14,563 nucleotides of DNA from assembly GCA_002344565.1 (NCBI GenBank), contig DDTZ01000098.1:633-15195 (forward strand), written 5' to 3'. Below are positions 1-6,608 of this stretch, piece after piece. Made by a program: the position numbers and the translations under genes. Below the pieces are notes generated by a model that made no database searches, was not told the origin of the DNA, and was given only the letters and a program-made list of their open reading frames with translations. The stretch is from Bdellovibrionaceae bacterium UBA2351. Its GTDB lineage: Bacteria; Bdellovibrionota; Bdellovibrionia; Bdellovibrionales; Bdellovibrionaceae. How positions within the stretch are numbered: position 1 is the stretch's first letter; each line of letters opens with the position of its first letter.

Positions 1-291
1 AAAAATTCGGTCCACTTGATACGTGGGGGAATCCAGACGAGTGCCTGTTCCATCATTCATGGTGAGTGAAAAAACTCCAGCGGATCCAGCCATATTTAAT
101 GTTTGAACTTCTTCGTACAGCAAGCAGTTTTCTGAGCCGGGTGATCGGACTTGCATGCGAAACTGAACAGCAGTTCCTTCTAAAGCAGTTCCATCGGGTT
201 TGAAGATTCGGCCCTGGTATGACACTCCAGGGTTGTTGGCGAAACTAGACGACGCTAATAAAAATGTGAGTAAAAAGAAAAGTGTTCTCAC
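1..291 (-). CDS. Secreted surface/fibre-like protein, N-terminal part (runs off window)
   Basis: This reading frame opens with GTG at 291 and stays open for 97 codons to the window edge. The start is chosen because GGGAG lies just upstream and a signal peptide follows at once: residues 1-18 (MRTLFFLLTFLLASSSFA) form a hydrophobic segment with a likely cleavage after SFA. The mature part begins NNPGVSYQGRIFKPDGTAL and continues with a beta-rich stretch. From memory, this VSYQGR...PDGTAL pattern resembles the N-termini of large Bdellovibrio surface or fibre proteins; I could not check this by search. It starts 5 bases after the stop of the upstream lipoprotein gene, so the two are very likely co-transcribed. 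The adhesive or fibre role is inference. The presence of an exported protein at this position is well supported. Confidence 0.75.
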   Translation of the reverse strand, partial: MRTLFFLLTFLLASSSFANNPGVSYQGRIFKPDGTALEGTAVQFRMQVRSPGSENCLLYEEVQTLNMAGSAGVFSLTMNDGTGTRLDSPTYQVDRIF

Positions 292-296
292 TGAGT

Positions 297-590
297 CTAC
301 TCTCCCGAGGTGATTCGTCCGTTAACGTGCAGGTAGACTCGATATCGATTTTGTGTGAAAGCAAATTGCTTATTGGTTATCATGCCAGCTGATTGTTTGA
401 CTCTAAATCCAGAGGCCGCTGTGGAAACGTAGTTACTAGAACCGGATACATTTTCAAGAGATGTTAATTTGTTAAACGGAGTCAGAGGCACACCTGAACT
501 GCCATCAAGAGGAGTGATCGAGCTATGCATAAAGCAGCCTGATAAAACAAACTGAAGTGGAATAAAAAGTAAAATCCGTTGGTATTTCAT
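297..590 (-). CDS. Small lipoprotein upstream of surface-protein gene
   Basis: This is a 97-residue protein of unknown function. The frame is open further upstream, but the ATG at 590 is preferred because it gives an immediate lipoprotein signal peptide (MKYQRILLFIPLQFVLSGC). The lipobox is LSGC, with the lipidated cysteine at residue 19. The longer form from 677 would bury this signal behind about 29 residues. The mature part is Ser/Thr/Gly-rich and ends in an aromatic beta-like stretch (NRYRVYLHVNGRITSGE). A gene for a secreted surface protein starts 5 bases after its stop, implying one operon and probably a joint role at the cell surface. The Shine-Dalgarno is weak (GAGAT). I recognise no enzyme motif. 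Confidence 0.7.
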   Translation of the reverse strand: MKYQRILLFIPLQFVLSGCFMHSSITPLDGSSGVPLTPFNKLTSLENVSGSSNYVSTAASGFRVKQSAGMITNKQFAFTQNRYRVYLHVNGRITSGE

Positions 591-639
591 ATATCTAGAT
601 CTCGGACTTTGCGAGCGATGTCTTGAGTAGAAAATAGAA

Positions 640-660
640 TTCGTCTCAAATTGAAACGAA
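640..660. repeat. 21-bp near-perfect dyad upstream of the lipoprotein gene
   Basis: The arms TTCGTCTCAA and TTGAAACGAA flank a single central A (position 650). Nine of ten arm positions pair; the sixth is a C/A mismatch. It lies 50-70 bases upstream of the lipoprotein start codon at 590, a typical operator position. No following T-run is present on either strand, so a terminator is unlikely. The operator role is inference. Confidence 0.5.
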
Positions 661-745
661 ATTGTTAGCAAATGCAAACCGGTTCTATTTTTTTCCTTGG
701 AAATACTAATTGCACTAGGGTTCTAAAGCTATGTTGCAATGCTCT

Positions 746-1207
746 TTATGCCGTTGCAAGTGCCTTGTGTCGTATAAGGTATTCGGAAATTTTTAAAGTT
801 CTGTATTCTCCATCGTCGTCATCTTCAAGTAGCTTTGCCAGTACTTTCATCGCATCGGTGGTTGTAAAAATTCCTACGACTTCACGATTGTAGTTTACAA
901 TCACTGTACTTCCGATTTTTGATTCGGCCATTTCTTTAACGACGGTTTGCAAACTTGTGTCGGGAAGTACGGAAAATGGATTGGGTGTCATGATGTCAGA
1001 AACAGGATTAGTTCCTTTTATGTTGGAATTGTAGAGCCTAGAAAAATCTCGATCTGATAAAATACCAACTAAATTGTCTGACGCATTGGTAACTGGTAAG
1101 TGACGCATGCCCCACATTTGCATTACTTCTTTGGCCTCATTTATAGCAACCTGATCCCCGATTCTAACAGGTGCTTTAGTCATTTCTTTTGCTATCGATT
1201 TTGTCAT
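746..1207 (-). CDS. Tandem CBS-domain protein
   Basis: This 153-residue protein is built almost entirely of two CBS domains. The first (about residues 7-58) shows MRHLPV then VGILSDRD. The second (about 71-123) shows GSTVIV then VGIFTTTD. Paired CBS domains form a Bateman module that binds adenine nucleotides or similar ligands and regulates a partner. Here there is no fused catalytic domain, so it is a stand-alone sensor or regulator with unknown target. The tail is acidic (LEDDDDGEY) and then basic. The ATG at 1207 is preceded by GGGGAGG about 4 bases away, a strong ribosome-binding site. No partner gene sits within an operon-like distance. The family call is firm; the physiological role is not known. 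Confidence 0.93.
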   Translation of the reverse strand: MTKSIAKEMTKAPVRIGDQVAINEAKEVMQMWGMRHLPVTNASDNLVGILSDRDFSRLYNSNIKGTNPVSDIMTPNPFSVLPDTSLQTVVKEMAESKIGSTVIVNYNREVVGIFTTTDAMKVLAKLLEDDDDGEYRTLKISEYLIRHKALATA

Positions 1208-1280
1208 AGATCCTCCCCGCTATGAAAAGACAGATGCAACGGGATGGCCAAGTCCTAATTCGAATATATTTTCACTGAAA

Positions 1281-1311
1281 GAGAGTTTGTGACAGAATTT
1301 CCCAAACTCTC
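1281..1311. repeat. 9-bp perfect inverted repeat upstream of CBS gene
   Basis: GAGAGTTTG (1281-1289) and CAAACTCTC (1303-1311) are perfect complements around a 13-base loop. On the minus strand the hairpin is followed by TTTCAGTG, a poor T-run, so it could be a weak terminator for the YkgJ gene ending at 1406. It could also be an operator or leader hairpin for the CBS gene starting at 1207. Confidence 0.5.
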
Positions 1312-1363
1312 GACTAAGGCGCTTTAAATTGGTAAAAATGTCATTTTCTATCGTTCAGTCGAT

Positions 1364-1380
1364 TGCACTCTCTGAGTGCA
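1364..1380. repeat. 7-bp perfect inverted repeat with 3-base loop
   Basis: TGCACTC (1364-1370), loop TCT, GAGTGCA (1374-1380). It lies 26 bases beyond the stop codon of the YkgJ-type gene at 1406. No T-run follows on the minus strand, so a canonical intrinsic terminator is not supported. An operator or RNA-stabilising hairpin is possible. Confidence 0.4.
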
Positions 1381-1405
1381 TAGCAAGGCTGTCGGTGTTT
1401 GCCTA

Positions 1406-2107
1406 CTATTCAAAAAGTTCTAGTTCTAATTCGTCGGCCGTTATCTGCAAAGCGGTCTGTCGAGCTTGTTTGTAGAAATCGTGTTGATTGGAAATCCAGT
1501 CTCCCCAGGCTTCGTTCACAAAGAAATCACGTTCTTCAGGTTCAGTATCCTCGCTGATCGCGGCCTGACAGTAACTGAGTGTGTTTTCATCGAAATTCAT
1601 TTTTTCTAAAACTCGGCACGCCAGTGTCCATTCAAACTGATTTAAGTAATCTTCAATTTGTTTCCAAAAATTTAAACCTTTTTTTCCTTGATTGCTCTTG
1701 CAAAAATAAGAAGTACAAACTCCGGGGCGATACGTCCAAATGGAACACTGGTTTCTATTTCCGTCGAAAAATGGGCACAGAAGTTCCGAACGTTTACCAA
1801 ATCCGTCAGCACCAAGGGCCGAAATTTTATTTTGCTCGGCAATTGATGGATAGAGACCTACCGGAAGATAAATGCCTCTAGCCGCGGCTTTCTGTAAATC
1901 ATCTAAAGATAAAGCGCCCAAGCTAAAGTTGGGAAGATATGGAAAATACGTACAACATTTCAAATGATTCAGAAATGGGCCAGGATCACGAGTTACGCCT
2001 GATGGATTGACCATCGCACACTGATCACACGTTGCTAAGGTTTCTTCGGGAACATCGCAAAGACGCTCCTTTAGCCATGGATCGTAAGCTTGAGGATACG
2101 GTTTCAT
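1406..2107 (-). CDS. YkgJ-type cysteine-cluster protein (larger paralogue)
   Basis: This 233-residue protein has 11 cysteines. They include C27-x2-C30, the pair C51-C52, C111, C121 and a C131/C136 group in the context RPGVCTSYFC. This arrangement fits the YkgJ/UPF0153 family of putative metal-binding cysteine-cluster proteins, whose biochemical role is not established. At 233 residues it is longer than the compact members, with an extra Trp- and acid-rich C-terminal helical region after about residue 145. No signal peptide is visible, so it is probably cytoplasmic. It starts at ATG 2107 behind a weak GTGGG ribosome site, 99 bases downstream of a second, shorter YkgJ-type gene in the same orientation. 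Co-transcription with that gene is plausible but not certain. Confidence 0.82.
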   Translation of the reverse strand: MKPYPQAYDPWLKERLCDVPEETLATCDQCAMVNPSGVTRDPGPFLNHLKCCTYFPYLPNFSLGALSLDDLQKAAARGIYLPVGLYPSIAEQNKISALGADGFGKRSELLCPFFDGNRNQCSIWTYRPGVCTSYFCKSNQGKKGLNFWKQIEDYLNQFEWTLACRVLEKMNFDENTLSYCQAAISEDTEPEERDFFVNEAWGDWISNQHDFYKQARQTALQITADELELELFE

Positions 2108-2206
2108 TTTAAACCCACACGTTTTTGCACGTCATAATTTAGCTCCAAAACATCAAATGGCAGTATCAGCTATAGTATTGAATGAAAGGCAGAACGAAAT
2201 CAATGC

Positions 2207-2608
2207 CTAAGGCTTTGGTTTTTGAGGGCAATAGCCATGGCGCCAGCCCATCCGAGTTGGAAACTCTCTACATACAAGGGGACGCTTTGAATACACAACG
2301 CATTTAGTGTCGATCAAATATCGACATTTTCCATCGCGAGTTTGTTTCAATGCAAAGAGTCCGGATTCCTTGCGATAGGCTGTAATTATATTTTCTTTTG
2401 TCAGACGGGTAATTACTTTTTTAAGCGGTTTACTTAGATCGTCATCAGAAACTAGATCTAGTTCAACCATATCTTCCCAACGAATTTCAATAGGCATCGT
2501 GCAGCAGGTGGCCGCGCACGTTTTGCAGCTAGTTTTAGTGTATTTCTTCCAGGTGGCTGGATTTTCTTTGTCGACCAGGTTGTCTAGTTTACTTTTTAAT
2601 TTTGCCAT
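2207..2608 (-). CDS. YkgJ-type cysteine-cluster protein (compact)
   Basis: This 133-residue protein carries the family's cysteine pattern: C28-x2-C31-x3-C35-C36, then C95, C103, C113 (in RPLVCREFP) and C127. Eight cysteines in this spacing suggest a bound metal or Fe-S cluster, as proposed for YkgJ/UPF0153 proteins; the function is unknown. The N-terminus is lysine-rich and not a signal peptide, so the protein is likely cytoplasmic. The start at ATG 2608 lies 15 bases after the stop of the peptidase gene and has GGATAG as a modest ribosome site, so it is probably translated from the peptidase transcript. A second, larger YkgJ-type gene follows. Confidence 0.85.
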   Translation of the reverse strand: MAKLKSKLDNLVDKENPATWKKYTKTSCKTCAATCCTMPIEIRWEDMVELDLVSDDDLSKPLKKVITRLTKENIITAYRKESGLFALKQTRDGKCRYLIDTKCVVYSKRPLVCREFPTRMGWRHGYCPQKPKP

Positions 2609-2623
2609 ATCTATCCGCGGGAT

Positions 2624-3724
2624 CTATTGCATGACTCCAGAAAATTTAGTCGTATTTCCGGCCGTGTCTGAAACCGCAATAACAAATGGTCCGCGAGCTG
2701 GGGGAACGGTCAATCGCATTAGAAAAAGTCCTTTACCATATTGGCCTGTTGTCGAAAGAACTTTTCCATTTGGGGTTCTTAATTTTGTAACAAAGACCTG
2801 GCGAATATCGGGCCATTTGTTGTCGGGACCAATCAAGGCTTTCCTAAAATCCCACGCAAATAATTCGCGAGTGCTAAACTGAATGCCGATAAAAGGGGGT
2901 GTCTGCACATAGATACTGTTATCGCGCGTTTCTGTGGTGGCAACGACTACGTACTGCAAAGGTCCGATCACAGTCCCGGCATTTACTAATTCAACGACTG
3001 AACCATCGGAGCGAACTCCGTAGACGCCATGAATGGTTGGCGCAATGCGGTCGGGAGGCGCCAGAGTATAGGCTTCTGGATTGATAACTAAACCATCTTG
3101 TCGAAGAATATTGTAATGAATATGGTCATAGTCGCTGGGCCATGGAATAACCGATCCAATGACGGCGCCTTCCTGAACCACGACATTTCCTTTATTCAGA
3201 GCTTGAATTGTTTCTTTAGGAAGATTCATGGAATCGACATGATGAAGTTCAAAACGATATCCATCAGCTGTTGTTACTGCGAGTTCAAAGTACAAGTCAT
3301 CATGAGGTTTTCCGTTCCAAGGAATCCAATGTTTAACTTCAGAGCCATCGGGATTGTCAGAATAGCTATAATAGCCACCCTCAAGTACTCCGGTCACCGG
3401 GGCTTTAACAACTGATCTGGCAGGGGATCTTAAATCGCAGCCCTTGTGATAATAAGGCAGGGCCATCCCATATTGTTGATAATTAACGTAGTTCTGCGCA
3501 ATCGTACGAGCAGCATCAACAAATTGCACTGGCCACTTTAGGTTGCTTGGAGGTTCTGACCGTACCGTACGGTGGCCGCGATAATGAGGAAATGAATGAA
3601 AAGGACGATAGCCCATTTTTTGTAAAACTGGGGCCGGTAAAACGCGTTCATCGGCGCTGGCAGGTTTGGGGCCAATGGCAAAAGTTATAGTTAAGGCCGC
3701 TAATAGAAAAAAGCGAATGATCAT
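2624..3724 (-). CDS. Exported M23/LytM-like metallopeptidase
   Basis: This 366-residue protein has a signal peptide (about residues 1-24, ending PASA). Its central domain reads as a peptidase M23 fold: H93-x3-D97 (HKGCD), then H161/H162 in LHHVDS, then H201-x-H203 in YDHIHYNI. These match the HxxxD, catalytic His and HxH motifs, so the zinc ligands (H93, D97, H203) appear intact. M23 enzymes usually cut peptidoglycan cross-bridges in the envelope; the substrate here is inferred. From about residue 225 a second, beta-rich Ig-like domain begins (PDRIAPTI). The start at ATG 3724 has an excellent AGGAGAG site, but that site is one arm of a perfect 8-bp inverted repeat, suggesting translational control. 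A YkgJ-type gene follows after 15 bases. Confidence 0.82.
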   Translation of the reverse strand: MIIRFFLLAALTITFAIGPKPASADERVLPAPVLQKMGYRPFHSFPHYRGHRTVRSEPPSNLKWPVQFVDAARTIAQNYVNYQQYGMALPYYHKGCDLRSPARSVVKAPVTGVLEGGYYSYSDNPDGSEVKHWIPWNGKPHDDLYFELAVTTADGYRFELHHVDSMNLPKETIQALNKGNVVVQEGAVIGSVIPWPSDYDHIHYNILRQDGLVINPEAYTLAPPDRIAPTIHGVYGVRSDGSVVELVNAGTVIGPLQYVVVATTETRDNSIYVQTPPFIGIQFSTRELFAWDFRKALIGPDNKWPDIRQVFVTKLRTPNGKVLSTTGQYGKGLFLMRLTVPPARGPFVIAVSDTAGNTTKFSGVMQ

Positions 3725-3727
3725 TAG

Positions 3728-3751
3728 ACTCTCCTGGCGTTGTAGGAGAGT
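3728..3751 (-). promoter_or_regulatory. Hairpin sequestering the Shine-Dalgarno of the peptidase gene
   Basis: On the minus-strand RNA, ACUCUCCU (3751-3744), an 8-base loop, and AGGAGAGU (3735-3728) form a perfect 8-bp stem ending 3 bases before the ATG at 3724. The 3' arm is the ribosome-binding site itself. A stem of this kind would hide the start until melted or displaced. The stem is seen directly; the regulatory role is inference. Confidence 0.55.
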
Positions 3752-3754
3752 AGT

Positions 3755-3779
3755 AAAGAAAACGCGTTCAAGTCAACGC
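3755..3779 (-). terminator. Possible intrinsic terminator of the chemotaxis operon
   Basis: On the minus strand, GCGTT (3779-3775), loop GACTTG, AACGC (3768-3764) is followed by GTTTTCTTT. The stem is only 5 bp, so termination may be weak and some read-through into the peptidase gene is possible. It lies 22 bases after the stop of the triple-CheW gene at 3801. Confidence 0.4.
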
Positions 3780-3800
3780 CGTCTTTGTTCGCATCGCCTT

Positions 3801-5267
3801 TTAAGCGGCGCGGTTTTGAACTCGTTCCGCTATAGATTTCATGTTGAGAATAAGTAGGTTAACTCGAGTCGTACCATTGGAAATGGATACCGCCTCTTGA
3901 ATATCACTATTCAGGCCAAAACTAGTATTAACAAACATGGTCTCGGGTAGTTTTGTTCTGTCATTTTCATGGAACGACTGAATACCTTCTACTGAATCTA
4001 CGACGAGGCCAAACAGATCAGATCCTTTTTTAAAAATAAGAACTTTACCTTTTCCATCATCGGCACGAGCGGGAATAGAGTACATGGCCCGCGCATCAAT
4101 CACCGTGACCAGTTCACCGCGTAAGTTAAGAATTCCTTTAAAGTGAGCCGGTAATCCAGGAGGGTGCATTAATGATTCTGGCATATCTATGATTTCGCGA
4201 ATATCTTCGATGCCGACGGCATAGGTGTCTTTTATTGAAAACGAGATATACGTTTTCTTGGCTCCAGCGCGAACCTTTTTAGTGTTCTTTTCGGATTCGT
4301 TGGCTTTATACAATTGCGAATGGCCGTGGGTAAGTGCTTTGATTTCGTCGTTGTGGAGGATCTTGTGTGGATTCAAAAGTAAGATTTCTGCTTTGTCTGA
4401 AGCCAGAATACAGCCGACAAACATTTCTGAGCGCGGATTGTTAATTACTGGAAAGTTGACGAGCTCATCAGGAAAATAGGAAACGATGCTGTCAACGGCA
4501 TCGACTAGCAGTCCAAAATAGACACCATCAATTTTTAAAACCACGATGCGCTGATCGTCTTTCTGGCGATTCAAATTTTCGGTAGGGTAACCAAAGAAAC
4601 CGGCGCAATCAATGACCGGTACCGTTGAGCCCCGTATATCAATAATTCCAAGGCAATAGTCGATCGCTAAAACAGAATTTTGAATTTTCTCGACTCGGCG
4701 AATTTCCTGAATGTCTTGAATTCCTAGAGCACAACGGGACGGACCAATGTGAAGCGAAATGCACTTTTTTTGTAAGCCCCGTTTGCGTGTGCGAGATTCT
4801 TGGTTTTGCCGTGCATCGAGTTCTGCTTGTTGCGGTATGTTCTGTAATTTTAGAATGGCAGGGATATTCAATATTTGAACTATCCGTTGTCCATTGTTTT
4901 TGTTAAATACGCCACAGATAAGTTTCTCTTCGGTGACATCTTCAAAGTCGTTTTTTTCGTCATCATGACTTCTAAAAATTTCACATGTTTTGTCGAAAAG
5001 TAACCCTAGACGATACTGTCCAATTTCGACGATGGCGATACGCTGGTCTTCCGTCGATTGGGTTTCCGCTAGTTTAAAAATTGACTTTAAGTCAACAACG
5101 GGAATCACCGTACCACGTAAGTTAAATAGTCCTTTCAAATACACAGGTGATAAGGGCAGCTGGGCGTAAACCATAGGTGGTACTACGACTTCTTGGACGT
5201 ATTGAACTGAAATGGCGAACTCACTGTCGTTTAAAAAAAAGGATCCGAAAATTTCTTTTTTTTCCAT
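3801..5267 (-). CDS. cheW: Triple-domain CheW chemotaxis scaffold protein
   Basis: From the ATG at 5267 this is a 488-residue protein made of three CheW domains, at about residues 6-141, 168-306 and 337-481. Each has the CheW core signature: LFNLRGTVIPVVDL, IIDIRGSTVPVID and ILNLRGELVTVID. CheW couples chemoreceptors to the kinase CheA. Multi-CheW proteins could bridge several receptor or kinase contacts in one array. No receiver domain is present, so it is not CheV. Two starts are possible: ATG 5279 (492 residues, overlapping the cheD stop as ATGA but with no ribosome site) and ATG 5267, which has GAGG six bases upstream and is preferred. It is the last gene of the receptor-CheR-CheD operon. 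The linkers are charged and variable. The family call is firm; how three CheW units are used is unknown. Confidence 0.92.
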   Translation of the reverse strand: MEKKEIFGSFFLNDSEFAISVQYVQEVVVPPMVYAQLPLSPVYLKGLFNLRGTVIPVVDLKSIFKLAETQSTEDQRIAIVEIGQYRLGLLFDKTCEIFRSHDDEKNDFEDVTEEKLICGVFNKNNGQRIVQILNIPAILKLQNIPQQAELDARQNQESRTRKRGLQKKCISLHIGPSRCALGIQDIQEIRRVEKIQNSVLAIDYCLGIIDIRGSTVPVIDCAGFFGYPTENLNRQKDDQRIVVLKIDGVYFGLLVDAVDSIVSYFPDELVNFPVINNPRSEMFVGCILASDKAEILLLNPHKILHNDEIKALTHGHSQLYKANESEKNTKKVRAGAKKTYISFSIKDTYAVGIEDIREIIDMPESLMHPPGLPAHFKGILNLRGELVTVIDARAMYSIPARADDGKGKVLIFKKGSDLFGLVVDSVEGIQSFHENDRTKLPETMFVNTSFGLNSDIQEAVSISNGTTRVNLLILNMKSIAERVQNRAA

Positions 5268-5273
5268 CGCCAA

Positions 5274-5277
5274 CCTC
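5274..5277 (-). promoter_or_regulatory. Ribosome-binding site deciding the CheW start
   Basis: GAGG on the minus strand sits 6 bases upstream of ATG 5267 and overlaps the cheD stop codon (5276-5278). The alternative ATG at 5279 has no purine-rich site upstream. This favours initiation at 5267 coupled to cheD termination. Confidence 0.6.
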
Positions 5278-5752
5278 ATTTGTTAGTCGTAATTCTAGGT
5301 ATTTTGTCGATTCTAAACGTAAAATTATTTGCAAAGATGATGATCTTTCTGCCTTCTTCGCCGCCGCCATCTTTACCAATCAGCTTAATTCCTAATTTTT
5401 TTATTTCGGCCTCGGCGACTGAAAAATTCACAGCTCCAATTAGGTCTTCTGAATTATTGGTTCCAGGACTGGTCATGTTTCCACCCCCAGCTACCACAGC
5501 ATGTATTTCAGGATAATTTTCAGGACGTATTTTCATTAGGGCTAGTAACGACGGAATCGCTTGCGTAACGTAGCGTCCATCAATAGCAAACGAGGGCGCG
5601 GGATTGATGGGCAGCAGGCAGTGAGATAGCCCGCACACGTTTTTCTGCGGCCATAAAAATGCAATGCCTACGCAGGATCCAAGCAACGCTTTAAGGGTTT
5701 CACCCTTTTTAGCAATTTTAATTTCGCCAATGTGTACATTTACTTCTGTCAT
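5276..5752 (-). CDS. cheD: CheD receptor glutamine deamidase
   Basis: This 158-residue protein has the usual CheD length. CheD deamidates specific glutamines on chemoreceptors to glutamates, tuning receptor activity and creating methylation sites. The nucleophile motif GSCVG (Cys27) and the catalytic His44 in LSHCLLP are present, as is the glycine-rich GGGNM segment (about 89-93). One oddity: in the Thermotoga enzyme the residue six before the cysteine is Thr21, part of the proposed catalytic triad, while here that position is Lys21 (KALLGSC). Activity may therefore be altered. The start at ATG 5752 overlaps the cheR stop by 4 bases (ATGA), a translational-coupling arrangement. A weak TGGGGC site precedes it. 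No CheC-type partner is seen here. Confidence 0.93.
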   Translation of the reverse strand: MTEVNVHIGEIKIAKKGETLKALLGSCVGIAFLWPQKNVCGLSHCLLPINPAPSFAIDGRYVTQAIPSLLALMKIRPENYPEIHAVVAGGGNMTSPGTNNSEDLIGAVNFSVAEAEIKKLGIKLIGKDGGGEEGRKIIIFANNFTFRIDKIPRITTNK

Positions 5753-6597
5753 GCAGCCCCATGCGTTTTTTTATTTAGAGGTACTTTTTTATAGACGAGG
5801 GGTTCTGACAACTGAAAATCAGTTTGAATATGTGATAAGGATTCAGATTCTCCAATAATCAGAACGCCTTGATCGGAAAGTCGGGGAGAGGCCATTTTTA
5901 GAACCGTCTCTTGATCGGGACCGGTGAAATAGATTAGGACATTTCTAAGTAACACCAAGTCGAATCGTTCGTTGATAGCCAAGGGTTTAAATAGGTTATG
6001 CTGCAAAAAGCGAATACGATTTCGGGCTTCGGGAGTTAGTTGGTATACATCATTGCCCATTGACTTCATGTATTTCACAAAACTTTCCGGTCTATTTTTT
6101 CTAAACACCTCGATTGATTTTCCAGTGTAAAGACCTTTTTGGCATAGACCGATCATTTCTTGGGATACATCCGTGCCTATAATTTGATAGTTAAATCCGG
6201 GGTTTTTCTCTTTAAATGATTGGCAAAGGACGGCAAGAGAATGTGCTTCTTCCCCTGACGATGCGGCCGCAGACCAAACCATCAATGTCTTTCCGTGATT
6301 GTCGTTGTGCCAATTAGGAAGAAAACTCTTTTCAATATAGTCCCAAACTCTTGGTGTTCTGAAAAAATAGGTTTCATTTGTAGTGACTAGATCTACGAAT
6401 ACAGTTTTTTCGCTCGGGGTGTTTATTACATATTGGTAGTATTCTTCATAGCTATTCAAAGAAAGGCTAACGACTCGTTTGCGCAAGCGTCCTTGTAGCA
6501 TCGAGTGTCGGTTGGGGGCAATAGTAATGCCTGTTAATTGGTGAGTTAATTTTAGGAAGTTCAAAAAACAGGCGTCGTTAAGTGTGCTTAAGTCCAT
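5749..6597 (-). CDS. cheR: CheR chemoreceptor methyltransferase
   Basis: This 282-residue protein has the full CheR architecture. An N-terminal helical domain ends with the family signature VTTNETYFFR (71-80). The SAM-dependent methyltransferase domain shows the nucleotide-binding loop WSAAASSGEE (108-117, where many CheR proteins have SAGCSTGEE), GTDVS (141-145), FDLVLLRNVLIYF (212-224) and GESES (249-253). CheR methylates glutamates on the cytoplasmic helices of chemoreceptors during adaptation. The start at ATG 6597 has AGGA six bases upstream and lies 11 bases after the receptor stop. Its stop overlaps the cheD start. Neither receptor in this window carries a C-terminal CheR-docking pentapeptide of the NWETF type, so recognition probably occurs without that tether. 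No cheB is present in the window. Confidence 0.95.
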   Translation of the reverse strand: MDLSTLNDACFLNFLKLTHQLTGITIAPNRHSMLQGRLRKRVVSLSLNSYEEYYQYVINTPSEKTVFVDLVTTNETYFFRTPRVWDYIEKSFLPNWHNDNHGKTLMVWSAAASSGEEAHSLAVLCQSFKEKNPGFNYQIIGTDVSQEMIGLCQKGLYTGKSIEVFRKNRPESFVKYMKSMGNDVYQLTPEARNRIRFLQHNLFKPLAINERFDLVLLRNVLIYFTGPDQETVLKMASPRLSDQGVLIIGESESLSHIQTDFQLSEPLVYKKVPLNKKTHGAA

Positions 6598-6608
6598 TCT
6601 GTATCCTA

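Noticed and set aside
677..736. TTGCAA words flanking a loop downstream of the CBS gene as terminator
   Set aside because: TTGCAA is self-complementary, the stem is only 6 bp with no T-run, and it lies partly at the gene end; chance is likely.
2499..2882. A 127-residue plus-strand frame
   Set aside because: It lies antisense over the YkgJ and peptidase genes, both of which have clear family motifs; no plausible ribosome site or domain.
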